Shown here: piece after piece, positions 53,800-63,738 of the stretch
How positions within the stretch are numbered: position 1 is the stretch's first letter
How the letters are laid out: every line of letters starts with the position of its first letter
Assembly (NCBI GenBank): GCA_004296455.1
Contig: AP018280.1
Coordinates: 2,418,001 to 2,482,000, forward strand
DNA length: 64,000 nt
Direction of reading: 5' to 3'
DNA from: Calothrix sp. NIES-4101
GTDB lineage: Bacteria; Cyanobacteriota; Cyanobacteriia; Cyanobacteriales; Nostocaceae
The notes under the pieces: model-generated
What the model saw: the letters and a program-made list of their open reading frames with translations, nothing else
Told to the model about the DNA's origin: nothing
Databases searched by the model: none
Made by a program: the position numbers and the translations under genes

Positions 53800-53954
53800 G
53801 ATTATAAATATTTGAGTAAAATTACGAATCAATAAATTTGGATAACTAGTTATGATCATTTGTTAAAATATGAAAACCCTGTTTGATTACTGAAATAAAA
53901 TATAGATTCAATAAATAAATGTAAAAAATATAGAAAATCAAAGAGAGTAATGAG

Positions 53955-54557
53955 ATGTCTACCAAAAAAATATTAATGCTTGTTGGTGACTACGTTGAAG
54001 ATTACGAAGTCATGGTTCCTTTCCAAGCTTTACAAATGGTTGGTTACACCGTCCATGCCATTTGTCCTCACAAGAAGGCTGGAGACAAAATCCGCACAGC
54101 AATTCATGATTTTGAAGGAGACCAAACTTACAGCGAAAAACCTGGTCATAATTTTACTCTTAACGCTACCTTTGATGAAATTCAAGCTGCAAATTATGAC
54201 GCTTTGGTGATTCCAGGAGGAAGAGCACCTGAGTATATTCGCCTAAATAATCAAGTAATTGAAATTACACGTCATTTTGCGGACACAAAAAAGCCGATCG
54301 CAGCTATTTGCCACGGAATACAATTACTCGCCGCAGCTAATGTCTTAAAGAATAAAAATTGTACTGCTTATCCTGCTTGCAGTCCTGATGTAAGTAACGC
54401 AGGTGGAAATTACATAGAAACTTCATTGGATGGGACAATTGTTGATGGTAATTTAGTTACTGCACCAGCTTGGACTGCCCATCCGCTTTGGTTAGCAGAA
54501 TTTATCAAATTGCTTGGGACTAAAATTGAGCATTTGGAAATGGCGGAAATTAATTAA
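53955..54557 (+). CDS. DJ-1/PfpI family protein
   Basis: The 200-residue protein has the DJ-1/PfpI fold: [20 protein letters not shown] with the conserved glutamate, [14 protein letters not shown], and the nucleophile elbow AICHGIQLL with Cys119. Members include proteases, glyoxalases and chaperones, and the specific activity cannot be read here. It has an ATG start with a GAGAGTAATGAG context and a good terminator after it. It is not linked to nitrate genes functionally as far as can be seen. Confidence 0.86.
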   Translation: MSTKKILMLVGDYVEDYEVMVPFQALQMVGYTVHAICPHKKAGDKIRTAIHDFEGDQTYSEKPGHNFTLNATFDEIQAANYDALVIPGGRAPEYIRLNNQVIEITRHFADTKKPIAAICHGIQLLAAANVLKNKNCTAYPACSPDVSNAGGNYIETSLDGTIVDGNLVTAPAWTAHPLWLAEFIKLLGTKIEHLEMAEIN

Positions 54558-54613
54558 TGATAAATGTGATACAAAAATCATCGCTAACATAAATTTGTGA
54601 TAAAGATACCAAT

Positions 54614-54650
54614 CGCCATTAGCAGCATTTGCTAGTGGTGTTTCTATTTT
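54614..54650 (+). terminator. Rho-independent terminator of the DJ-1 gene
   Basis: CGCCATTAGCA (54614-54624) pairs with TGCTAGTGGTG (54630-54640), an 11-bp stem with two G-U pairs and a 5-base loop, followed by TTTCTATTTTT. Confidence 0.78.
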
Positions 54651-54780
54651 TAATTTTTAATTTCTAATTCTCTAATAGAGAGTAAAGCTATAGTGTATTT
54701 AGCAATGCTGCTGATGCGGTTGGGGTTAATCCTACTGCCAAATTCGTTTCAAAAAATGTTTAGATTTATCCCGTAACTCG

Positions 54781-56166
54781 ATGACAGCCAAAAACGCAAG
54801 ACAGAATGCATTTCTCCGGCTAGTGTCTGCTAATGGGACAGCTTTGGAGTCGGAGTCTGGCTACTCGCTGCTCGCTCATAGGGAGGTAGTAATTGGACGT
54901 GATCCTGGTTGTCAAATTGTTTTGGATGCGACCAAATATCGAATGGTATCGCGTCGCCATGCAGTAGTTCGCCCATTATCTCCATCCCCCGATGGCGGGA
55001 ATACTTGGGTCATTTGTGATTTGAGTAGCGCTAACGGTACTTACTTAAATGATCACCGAATTGAAGGTTGTCAGGAATTACAAAACGGCGATCGTATTTC
55101 TCTGGCACAAGATGGCCCGCAATTTTTGTTTGAGTATGAAGTTAACTATGAAGCAACAGTTATCGGTTCTCCTGCTGCTGTTTCTCTCGCACCTGCTAGT
55201 AGGTATGAACCTGATACACAAATTGATTCGGTCAGTTTTACACAATTGTTTCCCATTATTTCCACAGGCAAAGATTTAACCAGTAAAGCTTATTTAGTTC
55301 CGGGAATACTAACTGTAGTATTTGTCGTATTAATGTTTGCTACCGTTGGTCAAGCAAGACCACATCCCATTTTTAATACCAACAATATTGTCGGTACTTA
55401 TATCGCTTCGGCTGCATATTACTTTATTTATCGATTGTGTGGTAGACACAAGCCTTGGTGGGTAATTGTTGCTGTTGCATTATCGACAGCAATCATTTTA
55501 AAAAGTCCAATTCTGGATTTATTTATTTATGTTTTTCGCGACACATTAGGAGGTCGTTTACCCCGAGATAACCAACCAATTACCCTCACCGAGTTGTTAT
55601 GGCGAATGTTTGTAGGTGCCGGTTTAATGGAGGAATTGCTCAAAGCTTTACCTGTACTCGTTGCCTACGGAATTGGTCGATTTTTGCCCCATCCTTGGCG
55701 CGATCGCGTTGGTGTTTGGGAACCACTTGATGGTATTTTGCTGGGAACAGCTTCAGCTGTAGGTTTCACCTTATCGGAAACTCTAGGACAATACGTCCCC
55801 CAGATTGCTTTCAATGTTGCTCAACAATCAGGTGTAGATGCCGGACAGTTGGTGGGATTACAACTGCTAATTCCCCGAATTTTAGGTATAGTTGCCGGAC
55901 ATATGGCTTATAGCGGGTATTTGGGCTATTTCATTGGTTTGGCTGTGCTCAAACCCAGTAAAGGCTGGCAAATTCTCTTAGTAGGTTATTTAACTGCATC
56001 TGGACTTCATGCCCTGTGGAATGCAACAGGGGCGATTAGTGCTTTGTTATTAGTGGCTGTTGGGGTGATTTCTTATGCCTTTTTAATGGCTGCAATTCTT
56101 AAAGCTAGAGCACTTTCACCAAATCGGGCACAAAATTTCGCGACTCGTTTTTTGGAAAGAAAGTAG
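54781..56166 (+). CDS. FHA domain fused to PrsW-type intramembrane protease
   Basis: The 461-residue protein starts with an FHA domain (residues about 25-115; VVIGRDPGCQIVLD, MVSRRHAVV, DLSSANGTYL). After a linker come eight or nine membrane helices with PrsW features: LMEELLKALPVLVA (EExxK), GFTLSETLGQYVP, GHMAYSGYLGYF and ASGLHALWNA, giving the Glu and His metal ligands. PrsW proteases cut anti-sigma factors or membrane proteins. The FHA domain would tie cleavage to a phosphothreonine signal. That link is inference. It is 57 bases upstream of the SNase-like gene. Confidence 0.85.
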   Translation: MTAKNARQNAFLRLVSANGTALESESGYSLLAHREVVIGRDPGCQIVLDATKYRMVSRRHAVVRPLSPSPDGGNTWVICDLSSANGTYLNDHRIEGCQELQNGDRISLAQDGPQFLFEYEVNYEATVIGSPAAVSLAPASRYEPDTQIDSVSFTQLFPIISTGKDLTSKAYLVPGILTVVFVVLMFATVGQARPHPIFNTNNIVGTYIASAAYYFIYRLCGRHKPWWVIVAVALSTAIILKSPILDLFIYVFRDTLGGRLPRDNQPITLTELLWRMFVGAGLMEELLKALPVLVAYGIGRFLPHPWRDRVGVWEPLDGILLGTASAVGFTLSETLGQYVPQIAFNVAQQSGVDAGQLVGLQLLIPRILGIVAGHMAYSGYLGYFIGLAVLKPSKGWQILLVGYLTASGLHALWNATGAISALLLVAVGVISYAFLMAAILKARALSPNRAQNFATRFLERK

Positions 56167-56223
56167 AATTTACACCTGTAATTAGAAGAGATATAAAAGA
56201 TTCAATAGCTTGGTAAAAGTTAA

Positions 56224-56988
56224 ATGAATATGATGGATTTAATTGAACTCATTTTAGTGCTGGCTACAGTAGTGGGTGTTACAGGTGGTCATCAAATTAC
56301 TGTTAAAGATAATGGAGGAAAAACAAATACAATAAATCTAGCTTGTATTAGTACTCAAAGTTGGTATGATTCAATTGCAACACAAAAGCTAAAACAGCTA
56401 TTGCCAGCTAAAACTCCTATTGTGATTAAGAATCTAGGAGTAGATGAAAATGGGAATAACTTGGGTGAGGTTTTCCTAGATAATCGTTCTGTCAATCTGC
56501 AAATGGTGGTAGATGGTAATGCAATTGTGGATAAAAATTCTTTACACTATTGTCTTGAGAATAGAAGCCAATTGTTAATAGCAGAAGCGAATGCAAAGAA
56601 TAAGCGCCTGGGACTTTGGCAGAAGCAGGAAAGTAATTCCAACTCAAATCTACATAATTCCCAGATAAAAACTTTACAAGGGAAATTAATTTATGAAGAA
56701 ATACCTCCCACCAGGTCAGTTAGAGCTTATCGAGGTGAAGAGTTTTTTCTGATTACTAATTCTTCCAATCCAACTCGCTTATTACTACGTCCTTCTGGAA
56801 AAATTAACCGCGATCACTTAAAATTTTGGCATAATCAATCAGTCGAAATCACTACAATTTATGCAGAAGGAACTCGCCCTTCATCTGCTAAAACACCTTG
56901 CCCTATCGATTCCAATGGTCAATGTCTGCCACAAGGAGATGGATATCAAGTTCTTTCGATTAAGGGGTTAAGTTCACCCATCAAATAA
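56224..56988 (+). CDS. Staphylococcal nuclease-like protein, catalytic residues lost
   Basis: The 254-residue protein has a hydrophobic N terminus (LIELILVLATVVGVTGG) and an OB-fold domain resembling thermonuclease: NLACISTQSW stands where RLxGIDTPE is expected, NNLGEVFLDNRSVNLQMV for GRxLxxVxVxGxxVN, and EANAKNKRLGLWQ for ExxAxxxxxGLW. The catalytic Asp, Glu and both Arg are replaced, so nuclease activity is unlikely. The C-terminal 100 residues match nothing I know and carry two cysteines in CPIDSNGQC. It may be an exported binding protein. Confidence 0.7.
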   Translation: MNMMDLIELILVLATVVGVTGGHQITVKDNGGKTNTINLACISTQSWYDSIATQKLKQLLPAKTPIVIKNLGVDENGNNLGEVFLDNRSVNLQMVVDGNAIVDKNSLHYCLENRSQLLIAEANAKNKRLGLWQKQESNSNSNLHNSQIKTLQGKLIYEEIPPTRSVRAYRGEEFFLITNSSNPTRLLLRPSGKINRDHLKFWHNQSVEITTIYAEGTRPSSAKTPCPIDSNGQCLPQGDGYQVLSIKGLSSPIK

Positions 56989-57016
56989 TTAGTAATTACC
57001 TTATATTTTATTTGTA

Positions 57017-57071
57017 AAAAGTAATATCTTATATCCCCATTTTGTTTAATAAGTCGGGGATATTTACTTTT
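57017..57071. terminator. Bidirectional terminator hairpin
   Basis: ATATCCCC (57031-57038) and GGGGATAT (57056-57063) form a perfect 8-bp stem, extended outward by AAAAGTAA (57017-57024) with TTACTTTT (57064-57071). A-rich and T-rich flanks let it serve both converging genes. Confidence 0.75.
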
Positions 57072-57107
57072 AACCAATTACTTCTCAATTCTAGAAAATA
57101 TTGATGG

Positions 57108-58037
57108 TTATTGATTTTTACTAATTATGTTGTGCTTAATTAAAAATAGTTTAATGGAAGCATATATTTGTTGTTTTTGTATCTTACTAAAACCTCCATG
57201 TGCTGCACCTTTAACTGTGAATAATTGATTTACAGTCCCAACTTTCTTGAGGGCTTGATGCAGTCTAGTCGCATGGCTATAAGGAACAAAAGTATCTTTC
57301 TCACCATGTATTGTCATGATTGGAGGTAAATTTGGACGCACAAAAGTTATTGGAGAAACACTTTTAGCAATTTCAATTTCCCGTGGGGAAGTTTGATTTC
57401 CAAACCACTGAACTGCAAAGTATTTCTGGTTGCGTCCAACTAGTAAATCATTAACGTCAGTAATTCCAGACCAGTTAATAATTGCAGCAGCTTTTGTTTT
57501 TTTAATATCTGGACAGTTTTGATTGAATTTTGTCACATCAGGCATTATCCCTGTTGTCAAAGCAAGATGCCCACCTGCTGAAAATCCAGTTAAAACAATT
57601 TTTTTGGTATCAAAATTATATTTTGATGCATTATTATTTAGCCAATTTAAAGCACATATAGAATCTTCTACTGCTGCTGGAGCTAATGCTGTATTTGCCA
57701 ACCTATAGTTAATATTAACGACAGAAAAACCCCAATCAAGATAGGGTTTAAAAAAGAGTTCTTCTCCTTCTTTGTTCCCTTTAATCCAACCTCCACCATG
57801 AATTACCATCAATGTAGGACGCAAGCCAGCTTTCTTATTTTTATAAACATCAAGTTTTAATTGATGCTGATTTACTGTTTGGTAAACAATATTGCGCTCT
57901 ACATCATAAGCTTGTTTCTGCACCACTTGGGCAATGGAATTGGCAAATACTTTTCCCCAAATCAAGGTTGTGATACTGAAAAAGGTAATTGCAGTAATAA
58001 TCAAAAATTGGCGAAATGAGATTTTTCTTAAGTTCAT
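57108..58037 (-). CDS. Secreted or anchored alpha/beta hydrolase (esterase)
   Basis: The 309-residue protein has an N-terminal hydrophobic segment (FLIITAITFFSITTLIW) that is a signal or anchor. The hydrolase domain shows LMVIHGGGWIKGN (oxyanion HGGG), LTGFSAGGHLAL (nucleophile Ser), GEKDTFVPYSHA (Asp) and GAAHGGFS (His), as in hormone-sensitive-lipase and BD-FAE-type carbohydrate esterases. It probably removes acyl groups outside the membrane. It is downstream of the SGNH and MBOAT genes on the same strand with 44 bases between, so it may act on the same acetylated polysaccharide. That is inference. Confidence 0.82.
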   Translation of the reverse strand: MNLRKISFRQFLIITAITFFSITTLIWGKVFANSIAQVVQKQAYDVERNIVYQTVNQHQLKLDVYKNKKAGLRPTLMVIHGGGWIKGNKEGEELFFKPYLDWGFSVVNINYRLANTALAPAAVEDSICALNWLNNNASKYNFDTKKIVLTGFSAGGHLALTTGIMPDVTKFNQNCPDIKKTKAAAIINWSGITDVNDLLVGRNQKYFAVQWFGNQTSPREIEIAKSVSPITFVRPNLPPIMTIHGEKDTFVPYSHATRLHQALKKVGTVNQLFTVKGAAHGGFSKIQKQQIYASIKLFLIKHNIISKNQ

Positions 58038-58081
58038 GAAACTAATTAATTTGAAGTAACATTTTCAATTATTTTGTCCGA

Positions 58082-59224
58082 TTATTTACTCGGTTTTGCT
58101 TTTGGTTGTAAAACACCCTCATCAATCATTTTCTTTTTGAGAATTTCAATCATAATCTTTGCGCCATGTTCGCTGGGATGTAACCCATCGTTATACCGTA
58201 CTCTGGCACGTCTACCTTTACTATCAGCAGCTATGGGAGAAAATTTACCATTGACAGCAAAAGTATTCCAATAATCAACAAATTCAATTTTTGGATGTGC
58301 GGCTAAGACTTTCTTATAAATGCGATTAAAAATAGCAAAAAAACGATTATATCTAGCTATATTAGACATTGGATGACCTATCCAGTACACTTTTTTGACA
58401 GGATATTCATCAAGCAATTTTGCATATCTTTCCACACGTTCCTCATATGCTTTTTCCCACTCTGGTGTTAATTCGGCTCGTAATTTTTTGTTCACATCTA
58501 AAATATGTTGGTCATCGTTACCACCAAAAACTACTACCATTACATCAGGGTTATTTTGTTGAATAAGTTCTCGTGTTCGTGAATACCAATTATAAAAATC
58601 GATGCGGTTTAAGCCTGTGGAAATTTTATAAGCAACTTTAATTATTTCCAAGTCGTAATCCGATTTTTTGATACTATTCTCAAATGCAACTCCCAGAAAA
58701 GACATAATAGAATCCCCCAGCAACAAAAAACGTTTAGATGGTGCTGCTTGGCGTATAGGTGGATTGGACGATGATTCTTGAGCAAGAATATCTGGATTTG
58801 TTTCTTGTTTTTCTAAAGGTGTTTCTAATTGTTTATTTTGGAAATTTACTGAATAGATTACGGATGTTTTTGATTGTAGTTGAGTTTTAGTTTGTACAAT
58901 GTTTTTAACTTGCGGTTTCAGTTGACTATTTTTTTGAGTATTAGCGTTAGTTTTAATAGATTTTTGAATTTTGGATTCTGGTTCTATTTCTGATTCTGTA
59001 GTTTGTGCTGCTATTTGAGATTCACTATCAATTTCTTTGATACTATCCCAAAAATCAGATTCAACTTTCCTGAATCCCTCTAACTTAATTTGCTGTGCGG
59101 CTTGTTTAATGTCATTGCTAGCCAGTTGACTAGAACCAAAACTTTTAATAAAGAGTGGTATATTCACTGCAATTAGGCTAGAAGTAACTAAACCACAAAG
59201 AGCTAAAAACTTTAAGTCCTGCAT
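58082..59224 (-). CDS. SGNH hydrolase-type (DUF459-like) O-acetyltransferase partner
   Basis: The 380-residue protein has an N-terminal membrane helix (LALCGLVTSSLIAVNIPLF), a long Gln/Ser/Thr-rich linker, and an SGNH domain from about residue 170: LLLGDSIMSFLG (Ser), VVVFGGNDDQHIL (Asn) and DGLHPSEHG (Asp, His). It follows an MBOAT gene on the same strand (46 bases). In alginate, cellulose and peptidoglycan O-acetylation, MBOAT proteins pass acetyl groups across the membrane and an SGNH partner transfers them. That role is inferred here. It is not a close match to AlgJ by eye. Confidence 0.82.
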   Translation of the reverse strand: MQDLKFLALCGLVTSSLIAVNIPLFIKSFGSSQLASNDIKQAAQQIKLEGFRKVESDFWDSIKEIDSESQIAAQTTESEIEPESKIQKSIKTNANTQKNSQLKPQVKNIVQTKTQLQSKTSVIYSVNFQNKQLETPLEKQETNPDILAQESSSNPPIRQAAPSKRFLLLGDSIMSFLGVAFENSIKKSDYDLEIIKVAYKISTGLNRIDFYNWYSRTRELIQQNNPDVMVVVFGGNDDQHILDVNKKLRAELTPEWEKAYEERVERYAKLLDEYPVKKVYWIGHPMSNIARYNRFFAIFNRIYKKVLAAHPKIEFVDYWNTFAVNGKFSPIAADSKGRRARVRYNDGLHPSEHGAKIMIEILKKKMIDEGVLQPKAKPSK

Positions 59225-59270
59225 AATATTAATAAATATTAGAAATATCGGAGCAAGTATCTAATAAGAA

Positions 59271-60788
59271 TTAGAAACCAAAATAAACAAATGGTGGCAC
59301 AGTATTTGGTCCTAATCTAAAAACAACGTAGAGTAGAATAGATATAAACGTTGTTTGAATTATCAGATTGCGCTGTGTCAGAATATTTTGCAAGCCAAGA
59401 CTAATCTTATCTCCGTAAAAATTCATCATAAATATAATGCCAAAGGTTGCATATAACTGCCAAATATTAAATTGCGATCGCAATTCTAAATTTGATGAAA
59501 AATTGGCAATCTGTTGTAAAAATTTGAGAGATGTTTCCCAATTAGAGGTATTGAAAAATATCCAACACATAGTTACATAGCTGAAAGTCAATGTACAAGC
59601 AAATATAGGTCTAAATATAGATACAACTTGTCCCCAATAAAACCGGAACCAATTCGTAAAGACTTGTTTTTGATTAACCTCAGAAAAAACAACAAGATTA
59701 CTACCTAAAGCAAATTGATGAGATTGGTTTTTGGATTGGATATTTTTCATAAAATCTTTCCATAGGTGAGTAAAAACTAAACCAATTCCATGTAAAAAAC
59801 CCCAAATTAGGAAATTCCAACCCGCACCATGCCAAAAACCACCAATCACCATTGTCATTAGCAAATTAAAATGTTTTCTAAAGTTACCTTTGCGGCTTCC
59901 TCCCAATGAAATATATAGATAATCTCGTAACCATTCTGAGAGACTAATGTGCCATCTTCGCCAAAATTCCTGCAAACTTTGAGCGCGATAGGGCATATTA
60001 AAATTCTGGGTTGGTGGGAATCCAAATAAGCTAGAAATAGCATTTGCTAGATCAGAATATCCACTAAAATCAACATAAATATAGCAGGAATAAGCTAGTG
60101 CAGCTAGGATTAAATCAAAGCTAGAATATTGCTCTGGTAGTTGAAAGGGAACTTTAGTAAAGTTAAATAGAAAGCTGGATAAAGTATATTTTTTAAAAAG
60201 TCCAGATATTATTAGTACAATGACTGATTCTACTTTGTAGTAATATTTATTATGACTATTTAGTTGTGTGTAAAAGTCTTTAGCTCTAGCAATTGGCCCA
60301 GAGGCAATTTGCGGAAAATAGGTAACATATACAGTATAATCTAAAAATTTAGGGACTTGAATTTGCTTTTTATAGCAGTCAATGAGATGAGCAATAACTC
60401 TAAATGTATAAAAAGAAATTCCCACTGGTGCAATAATCTGCAATATTAATATATCGCTAGGAATCTGAAATTTATTTAATGTTTCTTGCAGTGAATCTAC
60501 AAAAAAATTGTAATATTTAAAAAATCCTAGATAGGCTAAGTTAATAAAAATTCCGACAATCAGAAAAAACCGTTTATTTTTACTAGTATTTATCCCTTCC
60601 AGAATGAGATAGTTAATAATAACATCTATAATTAATAACTCTAAAAATCTCACACCCCAAAATGAATAAAAAATAATATTAGTAATTAATAAAAAATATT
60701 TATAAAAGGTAATATGTTGTTTGAAACAACTAGCACAAGCAAAAGCAATTATAAAAAAAACGAAAAATTCGTAAGTAGGAAAGAGCAT
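59271..60788 (-). CDS. MBOAT family O-acyltransferase (AlgI-like)
   Basis: The 505-residue membrane protein has about eleven helices and MBOAT features: VGISFYTFRVIAHLIDCYK, FPQIASGPIARAKDF, FWRRWHISLSEWLRDYLYI and MVIGGFWHGAGWNFLIW, which holds the catalytic histidine. It resembles AlgI and PatA proteins that carry acetyl groups to exported polysaccharides or peptidoglycan. The SGNH gene follows 46 bases downstream, so both are likely cotranscribed. The nature of the polymer is unknown. Confidence 0.92.
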   Translation of the reverse strand: MLFPTYEFFVFFIIAFACASCFKQHITFYKYFLLITNIIFYSFWGVRFLELLIIDVIINYLILEGINTSKNKRFFLIVGIFINLAYLGFFKYYNFFVDSLQETLNKFQIPSDILILQIIAPVGISFYTFRVIAHLIDCYKKQIQVPKFLDYTVYVTYFPQIASGPIARAKDFYTQLNSHNKYYYKVESVIVLIISGLFKKYTLSSFLFNFTKVPFQLPEQYSSFDLILAALAYSCYIYVDFSGYSDLANAISSLFGFPPTQNFNMPYRAQSLQEFWRRWHISLSEWLRDYLYISLGGSRKGNFRKHFNLLMTMVIGGFWHGAGWNFLIWGFLHGIGLVFTHLWKDFMKNIQSKNQSHQFALGSNLVVFSEVNQKQVFTNWFRFYWGQVVSIFRPIFACTLTFSYVTMCWIFFNTSNWETSLKFLQQIANFSSNLELRSQFNIWQLYATFGIIFMMNFYGDKISLGLQNILTQRNLIIQTTFISILLYVVFRLGPNTVPPFVYFGF

Positions 60789-60953
60789 ATTTTAAAATAT
60801 ATACAAAGATAAATTACTGATTGATAAAAAGATGTACTTAGCATCAAAATAGTATAAACATAGCCATAAGTCTAAGACTATTGGAAGCTAATGTTAGACA
60901 TTAGATAAATTCACTAAATATTCACCAGATTCCGGAAAATACTAATATTACAT

Positions 60954-63521
60954 TTAAGGATTAATACTAGGTGCAGTCAATTGACTATCTTGGGAATTTT
61001 GGTTTTCGTATCCTGATTGAGGATTAAAACCTTGAGGATTTTGATTAGAATTTGTTGTTTCAGCATTAGTAATTTGTTGTTGGTAATTATCTGCTAAAAC
61101 GTTTCTATATTTAGGCTTTTTATACATTTTTGCTAAAGCTTCAATCAGGGAAAAATCATAAATACTCAGAGCTTTATCATCGTAGCAATTTGGAGCATTA
61201 GGGTCTTGCTCCATATATCCATGAACAAGACTAAATAACTCTGGGGGAACATTAGTAATGTTCTCTGTATATCTAAGTTGTTCACCTGTAATGTATGTAA
61301 AGCAAATAGCTCTGACATTAAGAGCATCATTATCAGCAACCTTAAGGTTTTTCAATTCATCTAAGTTTGATTTAAAAAGCCCTGCTACCGATTCTGTCCA
61401 ATATTTTTGACGATATTCTTCGTCTTGTAAAGCTTTATTGTCTTTTGGAGACACAATTAAATCTTGAACAGCAGAAATAATGGAGCCATTTGTACGAGCT
61501 AACTGTGTTAAATTCAATAAGTTTCTGTCGATTTTTTCAGGAGTTTGCTGATTTTTATCTAACCATTTCGTGATTCTAATCCAAGCACGCTGATTAAAAA
61601 GATGAGCTTGCCTGAGATTTTCATCAGTTACCGAAGGTTGAACACGTGAATTAGGTGGATTTTTTAAGAAGAAATCAACCAGACTCAATCGAGCATAGCG
61701 AGTCATACCTTCAATATTGTCTAAGTATGCAGCTTGTTTGTAATAATCTTTAGCTTTAGCTAAATCTCCTAGATGTTCATAGGACATTCCTAAACCAATT
61801 TCGACTTCCGCTTTGTCTTCATCTCCACTAATAAATTTTTTTGCCTGAAGAAAACTATCCTGAGCTTTCAGCCAATTGGTATTTTGTAGATGTGCTTCTC
61901 CTTGAGAGATATAAACTTTTCCCCATAATGGTAAAGATGCAGCAAGAGTACCAGTAATTGCAGTCATTCCAGCTGCGATCGCTAAAGCAGTAGGTGCTTG
62001 TTTACTAGGGGGTAATTGTAAATTGGTAAATAGTTTTTCCAGGGTTTTTCTACCACCACTAGTTAATGCTGCTGCACCACCTGCACCCAAGCCGATGACT
62101 TGCAAGACAGCAGCCATGTTTTGGGATAAATCAGCTTGTTGAACCTCTTGTCCTTCAACTTTCTGGAAAAATACCTGACTACTATAAGCAGTAAAAGCAG
62201 CACCAACACCCAAACAAACTACAGCTAAAGTGTTAAATAACCAATCTTTACGGGTTCCGGGTTCTTCCTCAGAACCAACGATCGCAGGTTTGAGTTCCCA
62301 CCACCAGCGATTTTGACGTTTTAAACTATCTTTCCATTGCCTAATTTGGTTGTCTTTATTCAAATCAAGCCGATATTGCTTTAATTTGTTGTCTAGAGCA
62401 ATTATTTGTCTGGCTAGCTTTTCGGGAACAGGTTTATCTCGATAAGCTCCCTCAACTGCTTCCTCTACCCCATCGCGAGCTAAAAGGGTGTCTAAAAGTT
62501 GTTCTGAGGAAGGGGGTTTGCTGTTATCAATTACCTGAATAGTTTTTTCGTAACGAGCGATCGCTTCATTAGGTAAAGGAATAGAACGAGTGAAAGACCA
62601 CCACCAATTCATCTCTGGTGGTTTGAGGTTATTTTTCCACTCATCAACGATGTCGTCGTTAGCAAAAGCTTGCGATTGAGCTTTTAACCGCTTATCTAAT
62701 TCAATAATTTTTGCAGTCAGATGACGAGGTGGTTGTTGCTGCTTAGTCCAAGCTTTTTCTACAGCATCCCGTGCTAGCAACACCTCTAATAATTCTTCAG
62801 AACTGGGTTTTGGCGGTGATTCTAAAGCAAATAAAGCCTTTTCGTAACGTTCTACCGCTTGAGTTGGTATTGGTTCAATATCGCTGAGTTCCCACCACCA
62901 AGTATTAGGTGTAATTTTACTTAAACTCTTCTTCCAATACTCCAACTTCCCATCTCTATTAATTACATCCGCAAGCGATCGCAATCTTTCATCCAAATCT
63001 ATAACTATTTTGGCAATATGTTCTGGTAAAGGTTGATTATCTCGAGAAGTCTCAATTGCATCACGAGCAAGTAATACTTCTAAAACTTGTTCTTGAGTCG
63101 GGTAGGGAAGTGCTGCTTCGAGTAGGGAAATACTCTCTTGATAACGTTTTGCTACTTTGGTTGATGACATTACCAAAGGATATTTCAAATGCCACCACCA
63201 CATATTTGGCGCGGCGTTCAAACTATCTTTCCATTGCGCTAGTTCGTCATCTTCACTGAGAATTTTGGCTTGTGCTTTCAGACGCTCATCCAAACTTAGT
63301 AATCTGGCGTAACTAATACTAGTAGGATTTTGATCCATTTGCTTTTTTTTCTCTACCCCATCACGTGCTGCCAGCACAGCAACTTTCTGCTCAAATGTTG
63401 GTCGTAAAGATTCTTGTTCCAACGTAATTAGAGTTTCTTCATAAACATCGAGTGCTATATCTAATGGTGATCTGGGGGATGTAGTGGGAGATATTGGAGC
63501 TTGTCCGTTGACCTGAATCAT
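60954..63521 (-). CDS. Large protein with four WWW-ending repeats, TM helices and TPR
   Basis: The 855-residue protein is not a family I recognise. Residues about 20-410 hold four tandem repeats of about 90-100 residues. Each has a YEExLxxLE helix, a VLLARDAxE block, an xLDxRLKAQA block, a W-K-x-S-L block and ends in WWWxL or WWWSF. About residues 420-540 contain three hydrophobic helices, the second next to a Gly/Ala-rich loop. After that come TPR-like units (GLGMSYEHLGDLAKAKDYYKQ, 21 residues if quoted with its neighbours, so shortened: MSYEHLGDLAKAKDYY) and a Gln/Asn-rich tail. It is monocistronic. Scaffold or surface role is a guess. Confidence 0.7.
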   Translation of the reverse strand: MIQVNGQAPISPTTSPRSPLDIALDVYEETLITLEQESLRPTFEQKVAVLAARDGVEKKKQMDQNPTSISYARLLSLDERLKAQAKILSEDDELAQWKDSLNAAPNMWWWHLKYPLVMSSTKVAKRYQESISLLEAALPYPTQEQVLEVLLARDAIETSRDNQPLPEHIAKIVIDLDERLRSLADVINRDGKLEYWKKSLSKITPNTWWWELSDIEPIPTQAVERYEKALFALESPPKPSSEELLEVLLARDAVEKAWTKQQQPPRHLTAKIIELDKRLKAQSQAFANDDIVDEWKNNLKPPEMNWWWSFTRSIPLPNEAIARYEKTIQVIDNSKPPSSEQLLDTLLARDGVEEAVEGAYRDKPVPEKLARQIIALDNKLKQYRLDLNKDNQIRQWKDSLKRQNRWWWELKPAIVGSEEEPGTRKDWLFNTLAVVCLGVGAAFTAYSSQVFFQKVEGQEVQQADLSQNMAAVLQVIGLGAGGAAALTSGGRKTLEKLFTNLQLPPSKQAPTALAIAAGMTAITGTLAASLPLWGKVYISQGEAHLQNTNWLKAQDSFLQAKKFISGDEDKAEVEIGLGMSYEHLGDLAKAKDYYKQAAYLDNIEGMTRYARLSLVDFFLKNPPNSRVQPSVTDENLRQAHLFNQRAWIRITKWLDKNQQTPEKIDRNLLNLTQLARTNGSIISAVQDLIVSPKDNKALQDEEYRQKYWTESVAGLFKSNLDELKNLKVADNDALNVRAICFTYITGEQLRYTENITNVPPELFSLVHGYMEQDPNAPNCYDDKALSIYDFSLIEALAKMYKKPKYRNVLADNYQQQITNAETTNSNQNPQGFNPQSGYENQNSQDSQLTAPSINP

Positions 63522-63738
63522 GATTTATACACTCCTTTGATAATTTATATCTAATTGATATTTGTATATTGTTTAGGTATATGAATGTACTTTAATAGTT
63601 AACTTTAATGCTGGAATTAATGATTCAATGAATCTCAAAATATCAGATGTTAAAAAGCATGGGAAAATGTTAGTAATAGCATTTTGCTCCTACTAAAAAT
63701 ATGATTTTCATCACAGAAAAAGCATACATTCCAGCTTT

